NCBI GenBank assembly: GCA_021018815.1
Contig: JAITYX010000053.1
Coordinates: forward strand, 558,001 to 622,000
DNA: 64,000 nt
Direction: 5' to 3'
Origin: Talinum fruticosum
Lineage: Eukaryota; Streptophyta; Magnoliopsida; Caryophyllales; Talinaceae
Both the position numbers and the translations under genes were made by a program. The notes below the pieces were generated by a model. That model was given only the letters and a program-made list of their open reading frames with translations. It was not told the origin of the DNA and ran no database searches. Every line of letters begins with the position of its first letter. The stretch's first letter is position 1. Below, piece by piece: positions 1 through 10,558 of this stretch.

Positions 1-717
1 CAGTTTTCCGGATGTGGAAGCGGACGGCTTCGACACAATCTTACGGGACTAAAGCAAGGAAGGTGAAAAGCCATATCTCGCTAGTGATTTGACGTTCGAA
101 GCCGGCTACTTTTGTAGTTTGAAAAGATATCCTCGATTGAATAACCTACAAAAGTAAAACACCTTTGGTTCTCAAAGTATAAAATACTTTGGTCCAAAGT
201 TAGACACGAGATAATAAAATAATTATGATAATTACGCAATTGATTATCCGAGTCGGAAAAGAAATGGAATTTTACGAGTCTAATATCCATGATTCTCGGA
301 ATTCCATATGACTTAGTCTTATGCGAGGAATCAAGTTCTATAACGAATATCGAGTGGAAAAAGCTTGATATAGACTAAGCATGAGAAGAACTACGAATAC
401 CGACTATGCAAACAATAGAATAGAAAACCATAAGTCGGATTCCGAGTGAGAAACGGCGGAATACTGGTATATTCGAAATGCGATTAATCGAGTGAGAGTG
501 GACTCGGAATAAAGAACCAGGTTTTCGAGTCGCTAAGCGAAAGCGATAAAAGACATAAGTGAAGGCCGAATCAGTTAGAGAAAATACTATTTTACTCAAG
601 TAAGTTTCTAAGACACGAGAGAATGCCTTGGAATCAAAACTCTACATGAATAACATCGGTATACCTGATTCCTTTTGCATGACTCGGAAAGATATTGAGC
701 GAGTGTCCGAGTCTTCA
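1..717 (-). repeat. 3' LTR of copia copy A (partial)
   Basis: It matches 9286-10001 almost base for base. On the minus strand it begins TGAAGACTCGG at 717, immediately after the purine tract. The LTR ends form a short inverted repeat, TGAAG at one end and CTTCA at the other. The remainder lies left of the window. Confidence 0.93.
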
Positions 718-731
718 ATCTCCCCTTTTTG
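718..731 (-). other. Polypurine tract of copia copy A
   Basis: On the minus strand the sequence is AAAAAGGGGAGAT directly before the LTR start TGAAGA. This is the plus-strand DNA priming site expected next to a 3' LTR. Confidence 0.85.
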
Positions 732-1108
732 ATGAAAGGCTTTCCATACTTAAACGAAACTTTGTTAGAGGAAAATAGATTGATTCCGAGTAGTTTGCTC
801 ATGAGAAAGGCATAGTCGAGTAAATCGGAGCAGTATATAATATATCGAGCAAAATAAAATAAAGTATGCTTTAACAATAACTCGAGAAAAATAAAGAACT
901 CAGAAATTAATAATGAAATGCATCACTTCATTAAAAAGAAATTACAAGGGCGGAAAAACTCCCCTAAACAAGACAACCAGTTTCGACTACATTTCTCCCC
1001 CTTGCCTTTCAGCAAAAACAAGATAACAAAGAGAAGGGAGAAAAGTACAAGTAATACACATTAGTTGTCCGGACAAAAAGAAAATATGAACGAAGAAATT
1101 CTGGAGAC
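732..1108 (-). other. 3' untranslated stretch of copia copy A
   Basis: AT-rich sequence between the env-like ORF and the purine tract. I see no domain in any frame. It keeps the frequent ACTCG/CGAGT pentamers typical of this element. Confidence 0.5.
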
Positions 1109-2740
1109 ACCGAGGAATTGTGACTCGGTGCATGGCTCCAACTAGGGAGGAGGGATTTCGAGTGGAGGCGGAGGTGCGCCGGCGCCGATACGATCTTGAC
1201 GATGTGCTTGAGCGCGGCGAAGGGAGAACCGGAATTGTCCCAGGGGCTCGGCTCCGAGTGGCCGACCCGGAGAGAGTGGATCGAGGGTTCTTCCCTTGGG
1301 ACCTCAGGGGCTGGAGGGGCTGCTCTGGCCGACTCGGCTGGAGGAGCGAGATATTCCGACCCACTCGAGGCTGGCATGCGAGCCGAGTACGAGCAATTTG
1401 AGCTTGGGGAGCGGATCGACCCTCAACAGTTGCCACGGCCTCTTCTTCCCTTTGCCCGGAAGGGCCTGCCTCGGCCGCGAGTTCCTCGAGCATCCTCTCG
1501 CTGCATCTGCAGCTTCTTCCTCGGCTTCCTCGCTCGTCCGAGGAGGTCAGGCCGGGCTCGAAGACGCTTCGAGACGCGTCCGAGTCATCCCGGTCTCGAG
1601 CCGCCTTGGACCGTCTCTCTCCGAGGAGCTCGGCCAGCTCCTTCGCTCCTTAACCAGCTCTCTCATCTCAAGAATGAGAGACTATCGCTCTCGGATTTGG
1701 GACTGACCGGTCTTTTGGTTGATGGTCGGACCACGAAGAACGGACTTGAAAGCCCCGAGCATGTCTCCGAGTTCGGAAGACACAGGCTGATCTTGTCCAT
1801 GAAAACAGGGGACAAGAGGGCAGAGAGAGTTTTGGAAGCACCTGAGGTGGAGGCACCACCAGGTGAAGAGGGAAGAGGGAGAGGGGTTGATTTCGAGTCC
1901 GAGGTGGAGAAGGAGGCCTCGGCTACGAGTTGTGAACCCGGACACCGGGGTTAGTTTCCTGGTATCCGTACCCTTGGAGTTCCTTCTTGCCGACCACAAT
2001 GGCTTCCTCGGACACCGCGTTAGGGTCGAGAGGGAAGAGGAACTTGAAATTGTTTGAAGACAAGGGTGAGAAGAGCACCGAAAGGAAGGGAGGTGTTCTT
2101 CTTGGTTTGGAGTTGAGCTGGCATAGCGGCCATCCGCTCAATGATGGAGGGGAAGAGGTTGACATCGTATCCCTCCGGGATATCGAAGAGGGCTTTGAGA
2201 TGCTTGGAGTTGGGGTTCTCCTTCTGGAATGCTGTGAGAAGAAGGTTCTCATCAGCGAGAAAACACGAAGCTTGGCTTCGACTTCAAGCGAGTCACGAAA
2301 AGTTCTTTCTGGACCCGGGGAATTCTTTAGCGTACTTTTCAAAGAAGTCGTCGGTGACCTCGAGTGAAGGGAATAGGGTTGCTTGTTCAAGAAGAGAGAA
2401 GAAACTTTGAACGAGACGGTGAAGGAGGGAGGTGTTGATACGAACAGTAATGTTCCGAACCCGAGAGGTTAGAACATTTTCGAGTGGGAGAGATGAGTAT
2501 AAAACTCGGAGACGAGTTCGGGATAGATGAACTCGCTGAAACACAAGAACGGGTAGACTCCGGTGGTTTGGATGTTGGACAACCGAGGAGAATTTGGTTG
2601 TTGGGAAGAATTTGTCGTCCAGCGCAAGGTGCTTTGGGTGACAACGGGTTTAGAATGGGTTGAGCTTTCTGGCTTGTTGGTGCGGGGCTTTTGGAAGATG
2701 AAGAAACCCGAAAGTCGGGATGGTTTCCTCTTTTAGGCAT
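1109..2740 (-). pseudogene. Third (env-like) ORF of the Sirevirus-type element, broken
   Basis: A reading frame downstream of pol starts at an ATG at 2740 (MPKRGNH) and continues leftward through several frames. Around 2560-2460 it shows a segment with YPELVSEFYTHL, which resembles the motif of the 'putative plant transposon protein' domain found in retroelement ORFs. Around 1660-1480 it becomes charged and E/R-rich, coiled-coil-like (LEMRELVKER, ERMLEELAAEAG), followed by a proline/serine-rich tail. At least two frameshifts are visible: near 2480, where the segment continues in the next frame, and near 2580. Sireviruses often carry an env-like ORF in this position with a coiled coil. I see no clear signal peptide or membrane anchor, so a true envelope function is not supported. 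GC content here (about 1100-1700) is much higher than in the surroundings. Confidence 0.6.
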
Positions 2741-2852
2741 TGTGGGAGTTGGAGAGAAAAGATGAAGCTTTTGAGTGAGAGAGAGAAGAAGGTGTAGAAG
2801 AGAAGAAAACGAAAATGGTAGAAGAAAAGAGAATAGAGCAGTCGAGACTTAC

Positions 2853-2886
<34 letters not shown>

Positions 2887-3553
2887 CTTCTTCAATGATT
2901 GCGGACGATCAGGGAACACTCGTTCACGTAGAAAACTTTCGCGAGAAGATTTTCGTTTGAGAGGGAAGGAGTTTTATAATATCGAGATGAAGATGGATAG
3001 TCGTTATTTATAAAGAATAAGCGCGCCCATTCACTATCCGTTAAGTAACTCCGTTCGACTCAGCCTGTCCATCGGTCATTAATGCCCGGTGTGACGGTTC
3101 TTCTTCAACGGTTGAGATATCGGCGGTTTGAAATCTACGGTTATGATCCGATCGCAGCGCTCGAGAAAGAGAGAGAAAAGATTTTGAAAAATAATCCGAA
3201 ACTCTCCACTGTTCTAGAGATAGCTTCAGAAAATTTGATGTCCAAATTTTTCTACTTCGAGTTTGACTCGGAAAAGTTTACGAGTGACTCGAAACACGAA
3301 ATAACTATCAGCCCAGTATCACGGAATCAAGCTGAACTAATGATTATTAACACGGAAAACACATAACACATAAATATGCAATAAACGTAACACGGAACTA
3401 AGCATTTAACATACCAAGCTCATTCCGAATAAAGCAAAATTGATCTTCACCAAGAGGCTTAGTAAAGATATCAGCTAATTGAAGATTAGTAGGAATGAAC
3501 TCAAGTGCAATATCACCCTTTTACGAGTGATCGCGTAAGAAGTGATACTGACC
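2741..3553 (-). other. Spacer between RNase H and env-like ORF of copy A, with (GA)n
   Basis: No domain is recognisable. The stretch holds a (GA)n microsatellite at about 2855-2885 and AT-rich sequence toward the end of pol. In Sireviruses a sizeable spacer between pol and the third ORF is usual. Confidence 0.5.
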
Positions 3554-4084
3554 TCAATATGCTTTGTTTTTGAGTGCTTGGACAGGATTCTTAGTGATGC
3601 TGATTGTGCTTTGATTGTCACACTTGATTGGAACCGAGTTGAGAAATAGTCCAAGATCCTTCAAGTGTTGTTTTATCCAGAGAATCCGAGAACAACAAGC
3701 TCCAGCGGCAATGTATTCAGCTTCCGCGATTGATAGAGCTACTGAGTTTTGTTTCTTCGAGTGCTGGATACCCAGAAATTGGCAAGCTCCGGATGTGCTC
3801 TTTCGATCAACCTTGTATCCTGCATAGTCTACGTCCGAGTATCCGAGTCGAGTCGGTTCTAAGTTTTCGGAATACCACAGTCCTAGATTCCGAGTGCTCG
3901 CAAGATATCCGAATATTCTCTTCACCGCAGTGAGATGTGATTCTTTTGGATTAGCTTGAAATCGTGCGCATAAGCAAACACTAAACATTATATCTGGCCT
4001 GCTTGAAGTAAGATATAACAGTGATCCAATCATACCTCGATAGATTTTCTGATCAAGCTGCTTTACCTTTCTCATCCGAGTCAA
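3554..4084 (-). pseudogene. Copia pol: RNase H domain
   Basis: This 176-codon open frame carries the end of the RT thumb/connection (YRGMIGSLLYLTSSRPDI) and the copia-type RNase H: YSDVDYAG (catalytic Asp region, usually YSDADYAG), DRKSTSGACQFLG, a degraded SKKQ segment, and LSIAEAEYIAAG containing the conserved Glu. It ends with KCDNQSTISITKNPV. RNase H degrades the RNA strand of the RNA-DNA hybrid during replication. It is separated from the RT frame by a stop between 4084 and 4088. Several substitutions away from the usual copia motif suggest decay. Confidence 0.92.
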
Positions 4085-4087
4085 GCT

Positions 4088-4685
4088 TTATCTTTGCTTG
4101 CTCATGGGGGTAGATGCGTGCTTTGCATCTTGAAGCTTATATTTCTTCAGCAGTTCCTTGGTGTATTTTGATTGATGAACAAAGATTCCATCTTTGTCTT
4201 GTTTGATTTGCAACCCAAGGAAGAAATTGAGTTCTCCCATCATACTCATTTGGAACTCTTGACTCATCAACTCGAGAAAATTCTCGGCACGAAATTCATT
4301 AGTAGCACCGAAAATAATATCATCAACATATATTTGAACAATAAGAAAATCTTTCCCTTTGGTCTTTATGAATAGAGTCTTGTCGATCTGACCTCTTTTG
4401 AAATCATTTTGAACCAAGAAGCTGCTCGAGTCTTTCATACCAAGCACGAGGGGCTTGCTTAAGACCATAGAGAGCCTTTTGAAGTTTGAAAACATGATTT
4501 GGAAATTCTGAGTTTTCAAAACCAGGAGGCTGCTCGACATAAACTTCTTCTTCAATAAAACCATTGAGAAAGGCACACTTAACATCCATTTGATATAATT
4601 TAATATGCATGCGGGATGCAAATGCCAATAGTATTCTAATGGCTTCAATTCTAGCTACTTGGTGCAAAGGTTTCCCCACAATCAA
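4088..4685 (-). pseudogene. Copia pol: reverse transcriptase
   Basis: The RT is split over two overlapping frames. The upstream part (about 4685-4404) has QMDVKCAFLNG, the first catalytic Asp region, and ALYGLKQAPRAWYERL. After a frameshift near 4430-4400 the other frame continues with KTLFIK and YVDDIIFGATN around 4335-4310, holding the catalytic YVDD, then FFLGLQIKQ and the HASTPMS motif. The order and motifs are those of Ty1/copia RT. The frameshift and a premature stop at its end make this copy inactive. RT copies the element RNA to DNA in the cytoplasmic particle. Confidence 0.94.
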
Positions 4686-5355
4686 TTCCTTCTTCTTGAT
4701 TGTAACCTTGAGCTACAAGTCTAGCCTTGTTTCGACTACCACTCCACCCTCATCCAGTTTGTTCTTGAAAACCCATTTGGTTCCGTATGACTGGGTGGTC
4801 GGAAGGTCGGTTGGTCGAGTCCGAGACTTGGTTTCTTTCAAATTGATTTAGTTCTTCTTGCATGGCCTCTACCCATTAAGGTTCATTAAGGGCCTCTAAT
4901 GCATTTTGGGTTCGAGTTAATGAAATGAATGCGGTGAATGTGCATAAATTGTGTAAAGAAGAACGAGTTCTTACCCCACTTGTTGATATCGAAATGATGT
5001 TTTCTTGGGGATGACTGGGAGTAAATTTGAATGCTTTACCAGTTCTTTGATTCACCAGGTTTGTGGGCTGAATTGCTTGATCTTTAGAGACTTGTTCCGA
5101 GTGATCCTCTTCATTGACTTGTTCGTTACGAGCGACCTCTTGAGGTGTCTCATTATGAGCTTCCTCGTTACGAGTGGTCTCAATCTGAGTCTTAGTAGGC
5201 TCATCTTCGTCATCATCCTTTCGAGCTTCGGTTCGAGTATGAAGACTCACTTGGTTTCTCCTGTTCAAGCTCATCAAACACTACGTGGATACTCTCTTCC
5301 ACTTTGTTAGTTCGCTTGTTGAAGATACGATAAGCTTTGCTATGAGAGGAGTAAC
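4686..5355 (-). pseudogene. Copia pol: linker between integrase and RT
   Basis: Broken frames here include an acidic, Glu/Asn-rich stretch (about 5277-5090, with EDEPTKTQIE) and a segment near 4960-4890 with SSLHNLCTFTAF and the tail LEALNEP. Copia elements have a variable acidic linker here, followed by a short conserved piece before the RT. No separate enzymatic domain is seen. Confidence 0.75.
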
Positions 5356-6101
5356 CTAGAAGAATACCTTCGTCGACCGAGCATCAAACTTGGTCGGATG
5401 ATCCTTACCATTGTTGTGGACAAAGCACTTACATCCGAAAGGTCCGAAATAGGAAATATTTGGCTTCTTCCCTTTGTAGAGCTCATAAGGTGTTTTCTTC
5501 AGAATGGGTCCGATGAGGCATCGATTGAGAATGTAGTTTGCTATGTTTACTTGCCTCCGCCTGGAAATAGTAAGGGAAGTTGTGTTCAATCATCATTGTC
5601 CTTGCTATTTCTTCAAGGGTTCTATTCTTTCTCTCCACTACTCCATTCCGTTGAGGAGTTCAGGTGCTGAGAAGTTGTGAGAGATACCATTCTTGTCACA
5701 AAACTACGAGAATTCGAGTAATCGAACTCCCTTCCATGGTCGGTTCGAATCTTTTGAATCCGAGTATGAGACTCAACTTGAATCTTTCTACAGAGCTTGC
5801 TGAACTCCTTGAAGGCTTCATTTTTATGCTTAAGAAAACACACCCAGGTAAATCTTGAAAAATCATCAATAATAACAAGTATGTAAGATTTACCTCCGAG
5901 ACTCTTCACTGGGATTTCACCACATAAGTCCATATGCGATAATTCAAGCACGTTGGATGTGGAAACTGTCTTCGAGAGATTTGAATGAAGATCTGACTTG
6001 TTTCCCTCGGTGCATGCTTCACATACTTTGTCCTTCTCAAAAGAACAGTTAGGTAATCCTCTATCCAGACTATGAGATGCAAGCTTTTTGATAGTATGCA
6101 T
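5356..6101 (-). pseudogene. Copia pol: integrase
   Basis: The frame 6101-5622 begins with the pre-integrase zinc-binding region (HTIKKLASHS, then CxxC in VCEAC), followed by the catalytic core: HMDLCGE (first Asp), SYILVIIDDFSRFTWV, and IRTDHGREF (second Asp). The third catalytic residue (VVERKN context) lies in a different frame near 5640-5620, so a frameshift has broken the core. A C-terminal piece at 5589-5356 has NRCLIGPILKKTPYELYKGKKPN and FGCKCFVHN, typical of copia integrase ends. Integrase inserts the cDNA into host DNA. Its position before RT is the diagnostic copia order. Confidence 0.94.
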
Positions 6102-6157
6102 GCTAATATGACCTAATCTACGATGCCAAGTCCAAGAATCATCTTGAAGAGATGCTT

Positions 6158-6530
6158 TTAAACAGGATAAGTTCGACTTGGGGTAGAGAGAGGGATGATG
6201 TAGGTATTACTTGATCTCTTACCCGAGAGCTTTACCTCTTTGGAGGTCTCATCCGTGATGTAGCACTTGGATTGAGTGAATCTTACCTCTTGACCTTTGT
6301 CACATAGCTGGGATATGCTAAGTAGATTGTACTTTAGCCCTTTGACAAGGGAGACTGGGCTCACCAGATTGCTTCCTTTTCCAATCTTTCCAATGCCCAC
6401 TATTTTACCTTTACTTGTCATCACCAAAAGTTACCTTTCCTCCTTTATATGACTCCAGCTCAGAAAAGAGTCCTTGGTCACCTAACATGTGTCGAGAACA
6501 TCCGCTGTCCAGGTACCAGTGTCCTTTTGA
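6158..6530 (-). pseudogene. Copia pol: aspartic protease and pre-integrase start
   Basis: On the minus strand near 6525-6490 the sequence encodes YLDSGCSRHM, the DSG active-site motif of copia proteases, followed by LFSELESYKGG and then the open frame 6427-6158 with KIVGIGKIGKGSN and YNLLSISQLCDKG. The last block is the usual hinge before the GAG-pre-integrase zinc finger. A frame break lies near 6430. The protease cleaves the gag-pol polyprotein. Confidence 0.9.
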
Positions 6531-7365
6531 TCTTTTCCGAGTGACCTGCAAAACAAAGAGAATCTAACCCTTCTCACTTCCTCTAACGAACCCAGTAACA
6601 TTCCTTACTCGTGGTCCTTTTCGAGGAAGAAGGTGCTTCGGAACCCAGATTTGAATGACTTTGGGTTTTGTCCGATTCTAAGTCTTCCTCTCGAAAAGCG
6701 AGTCTGTGTCTCTTTCCTTTTAAAAACCTTTCCTTTTGAAACAGGAGAAAATGGTTTCTTTTTGTAAATAGGTCCGGGTTTAGTCCTCCTTTCATTTCCG
6801 TGAATGGGACCATGCTCAGCCCTTTTGAACTTTACAGTTCGGAACCCTTTTGAACAATTCCGAGTAAGAATTAGATTCTTCCTCTTTGTTGAAACCAAGA
6901 CCTTCTTTTCGAAACGAGACACATTGTGATCCCAAGAGCATGTCAAGGTTCTTCGACCTTGAGTAAACTTTAAAACCAGATCTTGAGACTCGGTGAGCTT
7001 CTATTTTAGTCGCTCATTTTCTTTCTTGAGTAACTCGGACTCGGTCTCATTAGCTTGAGCACTTGTCTTGAGTTCTCTCGAGTGTGAGTCTCGGTTTTTC
7101 TAACTCGTTTTTAAAGAAGTGCTCTCGAAGTGATTGACTCAAGTTGTTCCTTGAAATGAGAAGAATCAGAATTGGACTTTTCTTCCAAAGTAAAGATATA
7201 TTTAGCTAAATCAATTTTGGAGAATTTGAGGAAGTAGTTTATTACCTCTTGAGGATCGGTTTCCTCGTTGTCCGAGTCCGAGTCGACTCTCTTTCGGCTT
7301 CCGAGTCGAAATTGCCATCGGACACTTCGAGTCATCTAAGTCCTCGTCGTCTTCGAGATGAATCC
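6531..7365 (-). pseudogene. Copia gag-protease linker
   Basis: Lys/Arg- and Ser-rich broken frames. The part at 7335-7111 has an acidic segment (DSDSDNEETDPQE) and a helical segment (SKIDLAKYIFTLEEK). The part at 6946-6605 is strongly basic. The same acidic and helical segments recur in copy B near 63700-63830, so they belong to the element. No catalytic domain is visible; a basic/acidic linker after the zinc knuckle is common in this lineage. Confidence 0.7.
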
Positions 7366-8369
7366 TCATCGCTCCATGTTGCCATCATGGCCTTTTTCTT
7401 CTTCCTGTCCCTTCTTCGTTTTGGACGAGTCCTTGACTATGTGGTCTTTGCTGCCACATTCAAAACATCCAGAATTCTTAGACAAAGATAACTTTGAAGG
7501 TGAAGAAAACTTACCTTTTCTGTCTCTCTTGTCCTTTTTGTAGAATTCTTCTTTTTGTCTTTTGCCCCATCTTTTATGCTTCATCATTCTCTTGAAGCCT
7601 CTTGCAATGAGTGCCATGGGATCATCTTCTAAGTCGGAGGAGCTTGGACTAGCTTCTTTGGATTCCGAGGCTTTAAGCGCAATGTTCCTTTTGACAAGTA
7701 CCCTCAGCATCTTCTTCTTCCGGATGTATCTCATGAGTCGAAGCTTTTCGATGAGCTCGTCCGGCTTCAAGAGTGAGAGGTTCCGAGCCTCTTCTATGGC
7801 GAGTCACCTTAGGACCCCATCGTCTCTTGGGTAGGCTTCGAGAATTTTCCGGCACATTTCTTCATGGGAGATTTTCTTTCCCAGAGATTTGAGATTGTTG
7901 GTGATCTCGGTGAAGCGAATGAACATCCGAGTAATGTTCTCTTCTAGCTCCATTTTGAAAAGCTCATATTTGTGAAGATACTGACCGATCTTCGCTTGTC
8001 TCACCCGACTTGTACCTTCATAGGTGTTGACCAGAGTGTCCCACACCTCTTTAGCAGAGTCACGAGCAGAGACTCGATTATATTCTTCCGAGCTTATGGC
8101 GCACATGAGGATGTTCATGGCTTTGAAGTTATTTCCGGACTTCTCCGCTCTGCGGCGTAAACTCAGCCTTTGTCTTGGGAAGGATTTTGAATTCATCTGT
8201 CTTCGTTGGAATGTAATTTCCTTGTTGTATGATTTCCCATACTTCTTCATCATGATCCATGAGGAAACATTCCATAAGCTTCTTCCAAGTGACCAAAGTT
8301 TGAACCCTTGAATTTCAGTGGCCTGTTAGAAGATCTTCCTTCGTCGAACTCTCCGGTGTTCTAAGCCAT
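7366..8369 (-). pseudogene. Copia gag (UBN2-type) with zinc knuckle
   Basis: The likely start is the ATG at 8369, but the third codon is TAG, so the start is broken. The frame 8253-7804 carries the copia gag core: ILMCAISSEEYNRVSA, AKEVWDTLVNTYEG and YELFKMELEENITRMF. A frameshift near 7810 moves the reading to 7770-7366, which holds DDPMALIARGFKRMMK, a basic stretch, and a zinc knuckle CFECGSKDHIVKDS at about 7480-7440. The last metal ligand of the CX2CX4HX4C knuckle is Ser instead of Cys. Gag forms the particle and binds element RNA. At least three lesions make this copy non-functional. Confidence 0.92.
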
Positions 8370-8414
8370 ATGATCTTTAAACCTTTGGATTGTTAGATCC
8401 TTTACGAAAGGCTA

Positions 8415-8426
8415 GGCTCGATACCA
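8415..8426 (-). other. Primer binding site of copia copy A
   Basis: On the minus strand, TGGTATCGAGCC follows the LTR end (…TTCA) after two bases. It resembles the initiator-Met tRNA complement used by copia elements (usually TGGTATCAGAGC), with changes after the first seven bases. Confidence 0.8.
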
Positions 8427-8832
8427 ATTGAAGGTTTGCTCGGGGAGAGTCCGAGTCACCCTAGAGGGGGTGAATAGGGTGATAGAAAATTCTTCGCGAA
8501 AACACACTCTTTTTGACGAAAAGAGGCAAAGACAGTTTACGAGTCTAGACACGGGGTCGAAAAGATTGGACTCGAAAGCAATGAATAAGACGAAACAAAA
8601 GTAGTTAGGTCTGTTTGAGTCTAGAATGAACTCGGAAAGAGAACGCAGAGATTTTACGTGGAAACCCTCCCGGGGCAGAAAACCACGGCCCGTGTCAATC
8701 CAGCACACGAAGTCAAATCCACTATTTTGAGTCCACAAAATACCGTGAACCGGATCGAACCCGAGTTGCTCCCTTGGACAACTCTATACAAGTTTTCCTA
8801 GACTCGAAGTTACCTTATCCGATCTAGTACTT

Positions 8833-8894
8833 CCTAGCTGAGATAACCCTTACAGCTAGGGACAACTAAGCTGAGTTAACCCTTACAGCTTAGT
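8833..8894. promoter_or_regulatory. Two adjacent hairpins in the LTR of copy A
   Basis: CCTAGCTG at 8833-8840 pairs with CAGCTAGG at 8853-8860, and ACTAAGCTG at 8865-8873 pairs with CAGCTTAGT at 8886-8894. The two loops are nearly the same (about AGATAACCCTTA and AGTTAACCCTTA). The pair is kept in copy B. The location is downstream of the TATA box, so the hairpins would be in the transcript leader. Function unknown. Confidence 0.75.
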
Positions 8895-9076
8895 CAAGGG
8901 ACCTTACAAAGAATGTAAGAAGAGTTTGTAATTGAGTACAAGACCTTACAACTCGGAGAGTAATGAATTTCGAGTTGGAGTTGTAAGTTGAAGATTGAAA
9001 GTAGATACAATGACTTTTCTCAAGTATGTGTATTAACAATAGAATCGGCAATCCTTCAAGTCTTGTGAAGTGGCTT

Positions 9077-9085
9077 CTATTTATA
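9077..9085 (-). promoter_or_regulatory. TATA box of copia copy A LTR promoter
   Basis: The minus strand reads TATAAATAG followed by AAGCC. The same motif in the same LTR context occurs in copy B at 61907-61915. Transcription would run leftward through gag. Confidence 0.8.
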
Positions 9086-10001
9086 GATGACCAGGCGAGT
9101 AGCCGTTATCTTCATCTGCTGACCGAGAGTCCTCTCGTGACCGTTGATAGAAGCTTTCGAGTCACTCAGAAAGTATCCGTTGAAATATGGACGTTGGACA
9201 ATGGTTTAACTCTCTTGGAAGTCCCAAAACCATCGGTTGTGTCTTGAAAAATGAGGTGGAAACCACCGTTAGGCTTAGCGTTCCGGTTTTCCGGATGTGG
9301 AAGCGGACGGCTTCGACACAATCGTCCTGGGACTAAAGCAAGGAAGGTGAAAAGCCATATCTCGCTGGTGATTTGACGTTACGAAGCCGGCTACTTTTGT
9401 AGTTTGAAAAGATATCCTCGATTGAATAACCTACAAAAGTAAAACACCTTTGGTTCTCAAAGTATAAAATACTTTGGTCCAAGGTTAGACACGAGATAAT
9501 AAAATAATTATGATAATTACGCAATTGATTATCCGAGTCGAAAAGAAATGGAATTTTCGAGTCTAATATACATGATACTCGGAATTCCATATGACTTAGT
9601 CTTATGCGAGGAATCAAGTTCTATAACGAATATCGAGTGGAAAAAGCTTGATATAGACTAAGCATGAGAAGAACTACGAATACCGACTATGCAAACAATA
9701 GAATAGAAAACCATAAGTCAGATTCCGAGTGAGAAACGGCGGAATACTTGGTATATTCGAAATGCGATTAATCCGAGTGAGAGTGGACTCGGAATAAAGA
9801 ACCGGTTTTCGAGTCGCTAAGCGAAAGCGATAAAAGACATAAGTGAAGGCCGAATCAGTTAGAGAAAATACTATTTTACTCAAGTAAGTTTCTAAGACAC
9901 GAGAGAATGCCTTGGAATCAAAACTCTACATGAATAACATCGGTATACTCGATTCCTTTTGCATGACTCGGAAAGATATTGAGCAGGTGTCCGAGTCTTC
10001 A

Positions 10002-10391
10002 TCCCTTTTCGAGGGTCGAAATAGCATACATATACAGACCTAGGATCTAACTTGGCACAGTCATTACCATGCCAACTTACTGTCATATTACAAAGGAAAA
10101 ATCTACTCTAGCATGGTTGCGCCACATTCTGGAACAGTCATGACAAGAATCGGCACTCGAGTGCCATGTTCTGCTGGACTTCTTTCTTTGTTATTTGATC
10201 TTTGCTTCCTTATGCCCAACCCTCGAACCTTCGCTTAACTCCTTAAATCTTTGATAGCTTCGAGTTTCTTCTCTCTTTATCTCTTGGCTAACAAAGCATA
10301 AAAACATATACAAGAAGTCTAAATTAGTCAAAATGGTGAGTTAAAACCGAGTGCTAGGAGTACCAAAATTACTTCGGTACAAGCCCGAACA
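10002..10391 (-). repeat. Truncated LTR fragment of the family seen at ~49240-50414
   Basis: It aligns with about 50035-50414: GGGTCGAAA near the left end, the repeated CATGCCA/GCCACA-type motifs, TCTTTGATAGCT, TTAGCTAACAAAGCAT (here TTGGCTAACAAAGCAT), AATTAGTCAAAAT and GTACAAGC…CGAACA at the right end. On the minus strand the LTR begins TGTTCGGGCTTG at 10391. The fragment stops exactly at the copia LTR border (10001), so copia copy A apparently inserted into this LTR and the rest should lie beyond the left edge of the window. Confidence 0.75.
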
Positions 10392-10545
10392 CTTAGCAAC
10401 TAGCCCACTAGTTTGAGTGTTTTCTTCACAAACATCTTTTCCTTGTTTCGTGGAAATAAGCCAATTTTTTTTGACATATATATTCCTAATCCTAATTGAC
10501 AACTATTAACTAGATTGTAATTAATTAATAACAATTAACTCAATC
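10392..10545. other. Short AT-rich spacer
   Basis: No feature recognised. It separates the truncated LTR from the MITE that follows. Confidence 0.4.
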
Positions 10546-10558
10546 CATCTAAGTATAA

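Larger units (their letters stand above)
1..10001 (-). mobile_element. Ty1/copia LTR retrotransposon, Sirevirus-type (copy A), left end outside window
   Basis: The element reads right to left: LTR (8429-10001), primer site, gag, protease, integrase, reverse transcriptase, RNase H, a third env-like ORF, purine tract, second LTR (1-717, continuing off the window). The order integrase before RT defines Ty1/copia. Long LTRs (1573 bp), a 7.7 kb internal region and an extra ORF after pol point to the Sirevirus (SIRE/Maximus) lineage; that assignment is from established knowledge of the lineage. Aligning position 1 with 9286 implies about 857 bp of the left LTR are missing, so the full element would be about 10.9 kb. 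All coding parts carry frameshifts or stops, so this copy is not autonomous. The two LTR copies differ only by scattered small changes by eye, suggesting fairly recent insertion. Confidence 0.93.
8429..10001 (-). repeat. 5' LTR of copia copy A (complete, 1573 bp)
   Basis: On the plus strand it starts TGAAGGTTTG at 8429 and ends GAGTCTTCA at 10001. It is bounded by the primer site on one side and foreign sequence on the other. The first 717 bases of the window are its partner. It contains a TATA box, two adjacent hairpins and many CGAGT/ACTCG pentamers. The left-hand target duplication partner lies outside the window; the five bases after the LTR are TCCCT. Confidence 0.95.

Noticed and set aside
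1196..1954. 252-codon plus-strand open frame
   Set aside because: It is antisense to the GC-rich env-like ORF of the copia element and shows no motif; the minus-strand reading has the coiled-coil pattern.
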